Origin: VMCP01 sp965655465
GTDB taxonomy: Bacteria > Bacteroidota > Bacteroidia > NS11-12g > UBA955
Direction of reading: 5' to 3'
NCBI GenBank assembly: GCA_965655465.1
Contig: CBFHGY010000004.1
Span: 1-64,000 of the forward strand
DNA: 64,000 bases
Positions 1 through 7,806 of this stretch are shown here, in pieces. Below the pieces are notes generated by a model. That model saw only the letters and a list, made by a program, of their open reading frames with translations, did no database searches and had not been told where the DNA came from. The position numbers were made by a program, and so were the translations under genes. Every line of letters starts with the position of its first letter. Within the stretch, counting starts at the first letter, position 1.

Positions 1-965
1 GAGATATTGGATTTATTTGTTGCAATATCTGTTTTGTTCTGATTTATAGCCGTAGCATTTTTAGTGATATCACTTTGGTTTTTGTTCAATTCAGAGCGAT
101 GAACCGAAATACTGTCTGAAAGATCGTTTATGTCAGAAGTATTTTTTGTTATATCCGACGTATTTTGACTTATGGAATTTGTGTGTTTTGCAATATCCGT
201 TGCATGGGAGGAAAGGGTATTTTGATTTTGTGAAACGGCATTATTTAATGCATTTATTTCGCTACGAAATTTCACTAAAGTATCTTGGGCTGCCGACAAT
301 TCAGTAGTTTTATTTCCCAATGATGCATTAATGCCACTTATTTGACTCTGCAAGGCTAATTCAGCTGCTTCAGCACGCGATTTTTCGGCAGTAATTGCTT
401 GTGAATTATTAGAAATAGCATCACTCCAAGGCTTCAGCGATATTCCACCTGTTACGGCAGTTAATTTAATAGAATCCCCTACTAAATTAAGGTATTGCAA
501 TTCATTTGTTGAGTTTGTGTCCTTGTCATTCATCGCAATGCCTGCTGTATGTGCATACATCGCATATGGACTGCTCCATAGCTTTTGTTCGGAAAACAAA
601 GCCTCTCCTTCACCTTGATTTACATATACCTTTACCAACATGGAATCCTTTCCCCATGGAAGACTTGAAAGAGTTAAGCCCACCGGAGAGGTATTACCCA
701 TACCTATAACACAGGAGAACATACCACTAATATCCGTTGTTAATTCATGTGCATCGTTGAATACCACAGCCCCGTTTTGAAGTAATTCAAAACGTACACG
801 TATATCCTTATTCGATACTGGAATTTGTTTTAATTTAGCCCCATAAGTAAGGGTTTCCGCTTTTGATAACATGGCTTGATAACCAATTCCCTCCGCAGGA
901 AAAAATTGCGCATCTAATCCTAGGAAACTAAGCAAAGCCAAGATGAATAAATATTGTTTTTTCAT
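1..965 (-). CDS. Secreted coiled-coil fibre-like protein, partial (C-terminus outside window)
   Basis: The reading frame is open from an ATG at 965 down to base 1, so 321 residues are visible and the C-terminus is missing. Residues 1-20 form a signal peptide ending LGLDAQ. Residues about 22-125 resemble the N-terminal beta domain common in secreted Bacteroidota proteins (GIGYQAM near the start, then VRFELLQNGAVVF and an ISGMFSCVIG strand). From about residue 190 the sequence becomes a long polar heptad-like coiled coil with repeated ITKN, SDI and NQN elements, as in phage-fibre or trimeric-adhesin stalks. It starts 5 bp after the upstream OMP gene, so it is the third gene of an operon. The function is inferred to be an exported surface stalk or fibre. 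Its sorting signal, if any, lies outside the window. Confidence 0.7.
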   Translation of the reverse strand, partial: MKKQYLFILALLSFLGLDAQFFPAEGIGYQAMLSKAETLTYGAKLKQIPVSNKDIRVRFELLQNGAVVFNDAHELTTDISGMFSCVIGMGNTSPVGLTLSSLPWGKDSMLVKVYVNQGEGEALFSEQKLWSSPYAMYAHTAGIAMNDKDTNSTNELQYLNLVGDSIKLTAVTGGISLKPWSDAISNNSQAITAEKSRAEAAELALQSQISGINASLGNKTTELSAAQDTLVKFRSEINALNNAVSQNQNTLSSHATDIAKHTNSISQNTSDITKNTSDINDLSDSISVHRSELNKNQSDITKNATAINQNKTDIATNKSNI

Positions 966-970
966 GATTT

Positions 971-1591
971 TTAATAGAAAACTACGTTACATCCAAGTCC
1001 TAACATTTGATCTGTATAGGTCCCAAATTCAGATTTGTCTAATCGATTCAATAAACCTAGGTTATAGGTTACAAATAGGTCGATTCTAGTATTGAGACCT
1101 GTTTCGAATCCGATTCCGCCTTGTATGTTTGCATTTAAATTTGACTTCCAATCTAATTCTCCTGACTGTTCATCATTTAAATAGTACTTCGAATTCACAT
1201 AAGCTTCGTATCCAATATTTAAAGCAACAAAAGGTCGCAAAGAAAAGTCTGTACCCCTAGTGTAATATTTCAACCCTGCGCCTAAACTCATTGTATTTGC
1301 GGAATGCGTCATAAGCTGCGTTTCTCCAAAACTTTGTTCGGTGCCAAAATGCGCAAATTGAAGTTGAATGGGCAATGTTAACTGCGAATTAGACGTAAGT
1401 ATCTGTTCGTATACCCCCCCAATAGATATATACGATTTTCCTGTAACTTCTTGCTCTACATTATCAGGAGTCGCATACTTAGCATCATAAGAGCCCCATT
1501 GAGCACTTACACCAAAAGACTGCGCTTGTGCATTTTGGGAAACACTTAGAATGACCCAAATGCAAAATGCTTTTACTATATTTTTTTTCAT
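971..1591 (-). CDS. Outer membrane beta-barrel protein
   Basis: The 206-residue product has a signal peptide of about 23 residues ending NAQAQ. The rest is made of alternating amphipathic strands rich in Tyr, Gly and Leu (LSLGAGLKYYTRG, GIGFETGLNTRIDLFVTYN) and ends in an aromatic residue (NVVFY), as expected for a small outer membrane barrel of the OmpW/OMP_b-brl type. It sits 6 bp after a small T9SS cargo gene and 5 bp before a coiled-coil fibre gene, so the three are very likely cotranscribed. A plausible role is a membrane anchor for the neighbouring exported proteins, but no specific function can be read from the sequence. Confidence 0.75.
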   Translation of the reverse strand: MKKNIVKAFCIWVILSVSQNAQAQSFGVSAQWGSYDAKYATPDNVEQEVTGKSYISIGGVYEQILTSNSQLTLPIQLQFAHFGTEQSFGETQLMTHSANTMSLGAGLKYYTRGTDFSLRPFVALNIGYEAYVNSKYYLNDEQSGELDWKSNLNANIQGGIGFETGLNTRIDLFVTYNLGLLNRLDKSEFGTYTDQMLGLGCNVVFY

Positions 1592-1597
1592 AAACGG

Positions 1598-2110
1598 TTA
1601 TAAAGGGGATGAAATCTTTGAAAACTTAATGCTTGCTTCGTTGTCATTGCTATCCCGCACAGAAAGTATATATATGCCAGGACTTAAAGATGAAACATCA
1701 ATTTCTTGAATTGAAAAATCTGCGGCTCCATGCGTTTGATTCATAACGCGTCCATTTAAATCCATTACCCGAATTCCATCAATGTAAGAAGGAAGTTTTG
1801 AGGTTGTAGAAATTCTAAGATTTAAGACTTCCTCTACGGGATTCGGAAATACAGAAAGTTCAATTTTAGTTTCAGGTAAAGACAACTCCTGAAAAACAGG
1901 CAATAATTGACCTTGATAAAATATTCCTGATTTTGTTTGTTCTGATTTAAAAACCGCGTAAGGCTGTCCAATACTTTGGGTTATTGTTACCCCTTCTGAT
2001 TGGGACATTTGTAAAAAAGTACTTCCAAAGGTTTGTGATTGTGCACTAACTTTAAGGGTGAAAAAAATTGCGATTAACCAACACCAGAAACGAGACAGAA
2101 TACTTTTCAT
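1598..2110 (-). CDS. Small T9SS type A cargo protein
   Basis: I place the start at 2110 (170 residues). The frame is open for 18 more codons upstream, but the signal peptide begins at this Met (MKSILSRFWCWLIAIFF) and ends near KVSAQ. The middle contains an ITQSIGQPYA segment often seen in short Bacteroidota T9SS proteins. The last ~85 residues are a type A sorting domain, with VFPNPVEEVLNLRI, then VMDLNGRVM, and LSPGIYILSVRD near the end. Such domains direct export through the outer membrane by the Por secretion system and cleavage or anchoring at the surface. It is first in an operon with a beta-barrel and a coiled-coil fibre protein. Confidence 0.85.
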   Translation of the reverse strand: MKSILSRFWCWLIAIFFTLKVSAQSQTFGSTFLQMSQSEGVTITQSIGQPYAVFKSEQTKSGIFYQGQLLPVFQELSLPETKIELSVFPNPVEEVLNLRISTTSKLPSYIDGIRVMDLNGRVMNQTHGAADFSIQEIDVSSLSPGIYILSVRDSNDNEASIKFSKISSPL

Positions 2111-2441
2111 AGAGTTCTGCAAAACTGTTACATTTCCTAGACTCCGAAAGACGCATAGTGACAAGTTGTGACAATTAATATTTACATTTTTTACAAATCC
2201 ATTGTGCTGGAAATCCCAATGATACAGGACTCAAAAACCATTAAAAGGTTATTATACAATATTTTAAACCGAATAAAAATCAAAAATGTGACAATATTGA
2301 AAGCATCACATATATCGAACCCAGAAACTATCGACCTTATTATACATTCATTTATTTTAACCCCAAATGCGAATATTTCGGTTTCCCTGCCTATAAATTC
2401 AATGGTCCAAAATGACACTTATTGGGTGTCATGTTCCCATT
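2111..2441. other. Intergenic region with GTGACAA repeats
   Basis: An AT-rich stretch of 331 bp between two minus-strand genes. Short frames run through it on both strands, but none has family resemblance or convincing coding composition. It holds the 5' region of the T9SS-cargo operon. GTGACAA occurs at 2158-2164 and 2168-2174, a 10-bp spacing that would put both on the same helix face, and again at 2288-2294. These could be regulator sites. A CAGTTTTG at 2120-2127 on the minus strand is a 7/8 match to the TAnnTTTG -7 element, nine bases before the start codon. Confidence 0.4.
2413..2431 (-). terminator. Possible terminator after the GT87 gene
   Basis: A perfect 6-bp stem (TGACAC/GTGTCA) with a 7-base loop lies 10 bases beyond the stop of the minus-strand glycosyltransferase gene and is followed on that strand by TTTT. 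The stem is short and not very GC-rich, so the call is tentative. Confidence 0.4.
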
Positions 2442-3629
2442 TTAATCTATGGGTCTTAAAGGAAATACACTGCTTTTAAGCATCCATAACCAGGCTAACA
2501 AAATAGAAAAAGCTTTAAGTTGTGCCGTTTCCACAATCCAGTATCGAAGCCATTTGGGATAAATATCCGTAGGGCCCAAAACGGCAAAAAGCAGAACCGC
2601 AGTAAGTATGAACACGGGTATTCTAGATCGTTCTTCGGTATCCCCCGAGAAAAATAAGACAATGCCCCCCAAGGCAATTACATAGGTAGCAGATTCAGAC
2701 ATGTGATTGAATAACACAACCCATACAAGTAAAGCCGACCCCATTTGTACAATTTTTCGATTAGAATTTGGTGCATTTTGCTTGTAAAAAGCGATCCATA
2801 TTATCGCGGCCAATTGTAAAAACAATGCCCCTAACAATACGATGTTTTTAGGCAATAACACTCCGAACCAAGCTTGAAACCAGCCCATGAAGCTCAATTT
2901 TACATAGGTTCCACTGTCTTGCTGTAAAAGTAATAACCACCACCGATATTCAGATATTAGGTATTCAGAGCGTACCCAAATCAACGGGAGCAATAACAAT
3001 GTTGTACCATAGGTCAAACCCAAAAGAATGCCCTTAGGAATTAAACGCGGTTTCAATAAAAATAAGAAAAAGAAGAGCCAACCAAAAATTTTGATAAATC
3101 CTGAAAATAGAATCAATATCACTACTTGTCCGACTTTCTCACGTTGGAATGCTGAGATTGCCCACAAAAGCAATCCAAGCACCAAGCCATTGCTTTGCGC
3201 GTTTAAAAGTGATGTAATACTTTCTGCGAGCAATAATAAAATCAATAGGTTTCTGGTTTTGGCATGTAAGCCGATAATTTGATGAATCGCCCAAAAAGGC
3301 AACATCACATTTATTAATGACCAAAGTGCAAGTCCAAATACATTAGGCAAGTAATAAAAAGGTACAAAGGCCAAAGCACAGGTAGGGGAATATTTAAATA
3401 AGTCATAGTGAATGGGATCATTGCTTATATAAAGAGGTAATTCGTTAAGCAGATTATACCCGGAAAGTTTAAAAATGAGAAAATTGTTATATGCTGCTAC
3501 GTCAAAGTTAATATTATTGATATGAACAGGAGGCGCACTTAATAGTTTTGCCGTGATGGCTAATGCGGCTGCGACGTACAGAATCACATTTACACGGGAT
3601 AACTTCAACTTTGAAAAATAGGCCTTCAT
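2442..3629 (-). CDS. GT87/DUF2029-type polyprenyl-phosphate mannosyltransferase-like membrane protein
   Basis: This 395-residue, highly hydrophobic protein has about 10-11 predicted membrane segments. After the first segment comes a periplasmic loop with FDVAAYNNFLIF and HYDLFKYSPTCALAFVPFYY. That arrangement of an acidic pair followed by a YSP motif is typical of the GT87 (DUF2029) family, which moves mannose or other sugars from polyprenyl phosphate onto envelope glycans. The donor and acceptor cannot be told from sequence. A strong hairpin (3637-3661) separates it from the adhesin operon, so it is probably transcribed on its own. The minus strand reads TTTTTTTG four bases before its ATG, a 7/8 match to the -7 element. 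Confidence 0.7.
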   Translation of the reverse strand: MKAYFSKLKLSRVNVILYVAAALAITAKLLSAPPVHINNINFDVAAYNNFLIFKLSGYNLLNELPLYISNDPIHYDLFKYSPTCALAFVPFYYLPNVFGLALWSLINVMLPFWAIHQIIGLHAKTRNLLILLLLAESITSLLNAQSNGLVLGLLLWAISAFQREKVGQVVILILFSGFIKIFGWLFFFLFLLKPRLIPKGILLGLTYGTTLLLLPLIWVRSEYLISEYRWWLLLLQQDSGTYVKLSFMGWFQAWFGVLLPKNIVLLGALFLQLAAIIWIAFYKQNAPNSNRKIVQMGSALLVWVVLFNHMSESATYVIALGGIVLFFSGDTEERSRIPVFILTAVLLFAVLGPTDIYPKWLRYWIVETAQLKAFSILLAWLWMLKSSVFPLRPID

Positions 3630-3636
3630 AACGCAA

Positions 3637-3661
3637 AAAAAGGGGCAAAAAGCCCCTTTTT
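3637..3661 (-). terminator. Rho-independent terminator of the adhesin operon
   Basis: A perfect 10-bp stem (AAAAAGGGGC/GCCCCTTTTT) with a 5-base A loop lies about 20 bases after the stop of the OmpA-family gene. On the minus strand it is followed by a run of T residues. It ends the adhesin, PorP/SprF and OmpA operon just before the glycosyltransferase start codon. Confidence 0.85.
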
Positions 3662-3680
3662 CAAGATAAACATGTTCACA

Positions 3681-6600
3681 TTATTTCATTACACGGACGC
3701 CATCGTCGAATTTCACTACAAACGCATCTTTCATGCCTTTGTTTCTTAATCCTTTTTTATAGGTTTCTGCTGCTTCTTCCGTACTAAAGGCTCCTGTGCA
3801 ATATTTATAATATTTACCCGAACGATACATAAAAATATCCTTCATGCCCATAGCCAGGAATTTATTCTCATTAACCGGTTTCAAGGTCATTTTAAATTGA
3901 ACGCGGTAAACCACTCCTGGCACCATTTTAGATTCGGTTGAATTTACATTGTTGGCGTTAACCGCAGCTTTGTTGTTTTTTGGAGCTGTTACAGCCACTG
4001 TTTCTGCGGTCCTTGAGGTGGTTGAAATCTCCGTTTGGGGATTATCTGCAATGTTCGGAACTAAATCCTTCGGATACTTTTTATAATTAGAAGGTGCTTC
4101 AAACTTGTCTGGAATGCCATCCTCGTCGGAATCTGTATCGATATAATCTGCTTTACCATCGTTATCGGTATCTTTAGTTCCTTCAACTTTATCTGGAATT
4201 CCATCATTGTCGGAGTCTTCATCACGGTAATTGGGAATGCCATCGCCATCGGTATCTTTAATTCCCTCTACGTCATCTGGAATTCCATCGTTATCGGAAT
4301 CCTGATCTAAGAAATTCATTACCCCATCGTTATCTGAATCGCGGGTACCTTCTAATTTATCAGAAGTACCGTCACCGTCAGAATCCAAATCTAAGTAGTT
4401 CGGATTGCCATCATTATCGGCATCTCCTACCCCTTCAACATCATCGGGAATTCCATCATTGTCAGAGTCGGTATCCATGAAATTCTTTTTTCCGTCGCGA
4501 TCAAAATCTGAGGAACCTTCCATACGGTCAGGAATTCCATCGTTGTCTGAATCTAAATCAATAAAGTTTGGCAAACCATCTTTATCGGTATCTACACGAC
4601 CCTCCGTTGCATCAGGTATGCCATCATTGTCAGAATCCGAATCTAAGTAATCTGGGATTCCATCTCCGTCCGCATCTCCAATTTTCATATCCCCTTGCAC
4701 TAAATCTTCTTGATTGATGACTCCTGAATTTGGATTTTTAGATCTTTTTCCGCCTGCATTATTATCTGCAATAGACCTGTTTTGGTTCGACATATTATCT
4801 CCCGAGCCATTCCCATCGTTATTGCTTGCAAGTGCTGCACTATTGTCTGCAATAAACTCTGTACCATCGCAAGGCAACAATCCCGAAATGATATATTCGG
4901 TACGGCGATTGAGTGCATGTTCTTGATCGCTACAATTTACCCCATCAAAACATCTGTTAATTAATTTTGATTCCCCAAAACCTTTATAGGTAATTGTTCT
5001 AGAAGAAACCCCTTTATTTATTAGATAGTCGTAAACAGATTTTGCACGTGCTGTAGAAAGTGCTTGATTAATTTCATTACTTCCTCTGGAATCGGTGTGT
5101 GAACCCAATTGCACCCGTAGACCCGGATTATCCTTAAGTACAATTGCAACACGATCCAATTCTTCTTTACTTTGGCGCGTTAATTGGTAGCTGTTTACTT
5201 CGTAATAAATCGGTTTTACTTCGAATAAAACTCCTAAATCTTCTCCTATTTTATACTTCTGCAAACCTAAACGCAGCTTTCTTTTGCCATCAGGAGTTAC
5301 AAAATAATTGCTTACTGCGCCATATTTGTATCCGCAAGGATGTGCTGAGAGCTGTACTTTTGCATCCTTAGGAATGTCAGCATAGCTTGAATTTCCAGTT
5401 GAATCCAATTCGCCTTTAATAGCCAAATTATCATCTTCCAAATTATCCAATGCAAAGGTGGCACCTGGAATAATTTGCCCAGTTTCTTCATCAAAAATTT
5501 CTACAATTAATTCGTCCTGAGTAGGAGCTTTTTGCACAGAGTCTATATTAAGAATCTTAAAATAATAAAGGTCATCATTTATAGATTTAGCTTCACGATT
5601 GGACGCAAAAACACCAGAACCCTCAAATACCACGGGTGCGATATCATCGCTATTGCTGTTTAGGGGTTTTCCCACGTTAAGAATCATATTTGAATTTCTA
5701 TCAATGGTATAAATGTCTAAACCACCGAAACCCAAATGTCCCTCAGAAGAAAAATAGAAATCGCCGGTTGCGCTAAAACGAGGAAAATTATCGCGTAACA
5801 TCGTATTTACTTGGGGGCCCATATTTACTGGTTCTCCTACTTTTACGCCATCGGGTCCATTAGCAATGATAGGAGCTTCATATAAATCTGATTTCCCATA
5901 ACCACCTGGCATATCAGAAACAAAAACCACCTTGCTGCCATCGGGTGCAATTACCAAATCAGCGATGTTAAATTTGTCGTTATTCAACTGAAATGGGATT
6001 TCTTTCCATTTCTTTCCAACTTTTTTAAGGGCAAAAACCTGCAATAATTGTTCTTTGTTTGCATTGGGCTTAGTGGCATTGCGGGTAATGTATATCAATC
6101 CGTTTGCCTCGTCATAATGAGAAACATATTGGTGGCTTCTGGATCGGTTAAAATCCACTTCCTTGGCAGCGCCAAGAGTACTGTCGTTAAATTTGGCTTT
6201 AACGATAACATTATAAGGTGCATTGTGAGCTGCAGAACGGATTTTCCATAAGCCTGTTTCTTTTTTTGTTTGGTTAAAAAAGGCATTACCGTCAGGGGTG
6301 GTGATTAAACCATAATCTGCTTTGGAACTGCTTTGGGGGATTTTTTTAACGGAATAGTTATCCGAGAAATTAAACTCCGCCCAATAGTCTTCGCGTTTGT
6401 CTTTGTTTTCTTGATAAAAATCAGGTGTTAACTCATCAAAAAGGGGCACACCTGCATAGAAATTATCCTTTAAAAACAATATCAAGGAGTCCGAAAGTCC
6501 ATACATTTCCATTTTCCTTGCGGATAGTGCAAAATATAAAAGATCTAGAGGGCTTACCTCGTTAGGGTATTTATCCGCGAGTTCGAAATAGGCATCAAAA

Positions 6601-6830
6601 GCCTTATCGGTAATTTCCATGCGGCTATAGGCATAGGCTAATATTTTTTGATTGGGATAATCGCGTTTTTTAGCAATGGTTTTTTCATCATTTTTACGCA
6701 CAATTTCCTCATATTTCTCCTGTTTAAGGAGATTTAACATATTCGTTTGTGCGCTGGAAATACCGATCCAACAAAACGTAAAAGTTAACAGGATACCTCT
6801 TTTCAAAACATTCATGTTCTTGCTTTTCAT
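3681..6830 (-). CDS. PorE-like OmpA-family protein with TSP3 repeats and a C-terminal SPOR-like domain
   Basis: 1049 residues. Order of parts: signal peptide (1-28, ending GISSAQ); helical TPR-like region (about 30-130); PD40/WD40-like beta-propeller (about 165-430, with APDGSKVVFVSDMPGGYGKSD and FSATGDFYFSSEG); carboxypeptidase-regulatory-like fold (about 440-530); OmpA peptidoglycan-binding domain (about 536-650, with LGSHTDSRGSNEINQALSTA and TEYIISG); a run of calcium-binding thrombospondin type 3 repeats (about 717-910, DSDNDGIPD units); and an SPOR-like domain (about 970-1049). The first five match PorE, a T9SS component linking the outer membrane machinery to peptidoglycan. The TSP3 and SPOR parts are extra. 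It follows PorP/SprF by 6 bp and is last in the adhesin operon, so it is probably a dedicated periplasmic partner for that adhesin. Confidence 0.85.
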   Translation of the reverse strand: MKSKNMNVLKRGILLTFTFCWIGISSAQTNMLNLLKQEKYEEIVRKNDEKTIAKKRDYPNQKILAYAYSRMEITDKAFDAYFELADKYPNEVSPLDLLYFALSARKMEMYGLSDSLILFLKDNFYAGVPLFDELTPDFYQENKDKREDYWAEFNFSDNYSVKKIPQSSSKADYGLITTPDGNAFFNQTKKETGLWKIRSAAHNAPYNVIVKAKFNDSTLGAAKEVDFNRSRSHQYVSHYDEANGLIYITRNATKPNANKEQLLQVFALKKVGKKWKEIPFQLNNDKFNIADLVIAPDGSKVVFVSDMPGGYGKSDLYEAPIIANGPDGVKVGEPVNMGPQVNTMLRDNFPRFSATGDFYFSSEGHLGFGGLDIYTIDRNSNMILNVGKPLNSNSDDIAPVVFEGSGVFASNREAKSINDDLYYFKILNIDSVQKAPTQDELIVEIFDEETGQIIPGATFALDNLEDDNLAIKGELDSTGNSSYADIPKDAKVQLSAHPCGYKYGAVSNYFVTPDGKRKLRLGLQKYKIGEDLGVLFEVKPIYYEVNSYQLTRQSKEELDRVAIVLKDNPGLRVQLGSHTDSRGSNEINQALSTARAKSVYDYLINKGVSSRTITYKGFGESKLINRCFDGVNCSDQEHALNRRTEYIISGLLPCDGTEFIADNSAALASNNDGNGSGDNMSNQNRSIADNNAGGKRSKNPNSGVINQEDLVQGDMKIGDADGDGIPDYLDSDSDNDGIPDATEGRVDTDKDGLPNFIDLDSDNDGIPDRMEGSSDFDRDGKKNFMDTDSDNDGIPDDVEGVGDADNDGNPNYLDLDSDGDGTSDKLEGTRDSDNDGVMNFLDQDSDNDGIPDDVEGIKDTDGDGIPNYRDEDSDNDGIPDKVEGTKDTDNDGKADYIDTDSDEDGIPDKFEAPSNYKKYPKDLVPNIADNPQTEISTTSRTAETVAVTAPKNNKAAVNANNVNSTESKMVPGVVYRVQFKMTLKPVNENKFLAMGMKDIFMYRSGKYYKYCTGAFSTEEAAETYKKGLRNKGMKDAFVVKFDDGVRVMK

Positions 6831-6836
6831 TACTAA

Positions 6837-7787
6837 TTAGAAATAACGTGGGGTGATTACACGACGGTTTGCTACATAAGGGATGGCATATTGAATACCA
6901 AATTCATGAGAACCGTTTACATAGTTGTTAATTGGGGCCAATCTATGGTCGTAAGAATAAACCAATGTAAAATTAGGGGTTACTTGGGCCATTGCCATAA
7001 TACCTGCTTCACCCCCTGAGCGGTAAAAAGCTCCAATTGAATAGTCATCCAAATAGATGGCATGCACGTTTAAATCCACTTGAATTGGCGCACCGGTTGC
7101 GATTTTTATTTGGGTAGTGGGTTTGATTTTTAGATCGCTGTTTACCTCATGAACATATCCCGCGAAAGCATAATATTGCGTACTGGTAGCATAGCTGATA
7201 TCTACATTGTTAACCGGATTATCACCTACAAACACCATACGCGGTGCTGAAACTCCTGCAAAGAATTTTTCGGAATAGAGATAAACCCCAAAACCTGCCA
7301 TTGGAGCTAAAATATTCAAATCGTTATTACGAAAAGCAACGTCTACATCCACGTCTCTATTTAACTGAGACAAGTTTATATTATAATTGAACAAACCACC
7401 CCGAAGACCTACTGCCAAGCGAAGATCTTTGGTAATTTGTTTATTCCAGGCTAAGGAGAGTGCGATTTGCGTTTCACGCATGGGGCTTGCCGTTTGAAAC
7501 TTACCTAAACTCCCTGTTTGAAGATTCAAACCTCCCCCGAAATCTCCTACTATAGGGCTATGCACACCTAAATTGTAGTATCTAGGCGCTCCGGGCAAGT
7601 TCAACCATTGCATGCGCGCCAAACTATTGGCAACTAAAGTTTGCTTAGAACCCGCATACGCTGGATTTAGTGCCAAGGCATTATAGTCGTAATGCGAATA
7701 CATTTGCTCTTGTTGCGCGTGCACTTCTGACGTAGCAGTAATGCCCGCGATGGCAAACAAAAGGCTGTATATTTTAAAATTTTTCAT
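6837..7787 (-). CDS. PorP/SprF family T9SS outer membrane protein
   Basis: I start it at 7787 (316 residues), where MKNFKIYSLLFAIAGI begins a signal peptide ending EVHAQ; the frame upstream is open but overlaps the end of the adhesin gene. The mature N-terminus has the PorP/SprF hallmark QEQMYSHYDYNALALNPAYAGS. Beta strands follow (GVHSPIVGDFGGGLNL, GLRGGLFNYNINLSQ) and it ends RVITPRYF. Proteins of this family form a barrel in the outer membrane that the T9SS needs to deliver or tether a partner adhesin, usually encoded next door as with SprB and SprF. Here the partner is the adhesin 19 bp upstream, and an OmpA protein follows. Confidence 0.92.
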   Translation of the reverse strand: MKNFKIYSLLFAIAGITATSEVHAQQEQMYSHYDYNALALNPAYAGSKQTLVANSLARMQWLNLPGAPRYYNLGVHSPIVGDFGGGLNLQTGSLGKFQTASPMRETQIALSLAWNKQITKDLRLAVGLRGGLFNYNINLSQLNRDVDVDVAFRNNDLNILAPMAGFGVYLYSEKFFAGVSAPRMVFVGDNPVNNVDISYATSTQYYAFAGYVHEVNSDLKIKPTTQIKIATGAPIQVDLNVHAIYLDDYSIGAFYRSGGEAGIMAMAQVTPNFTLVYSYDHRLAPINNYVNGSHEFGIQYAIPYVANRRVITPRYF

Positions 7788-7806
7788 ACTTCTTTTTAAT
7801 TTGAAA

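Noticed and set aside
2168..2479. Open frames on both strands between the T9SS cargo gene and the GT87 gene
   Set aside because: They overlap each other, lack family resemblance, and lie in AT-rich sequence holding promoter and terminator elements.
4405..4650. Ser/Pro-rich frame on the plus strand
   Set aside because: It is the antisense reading of TSP3 repeats in the PorE-like gene.
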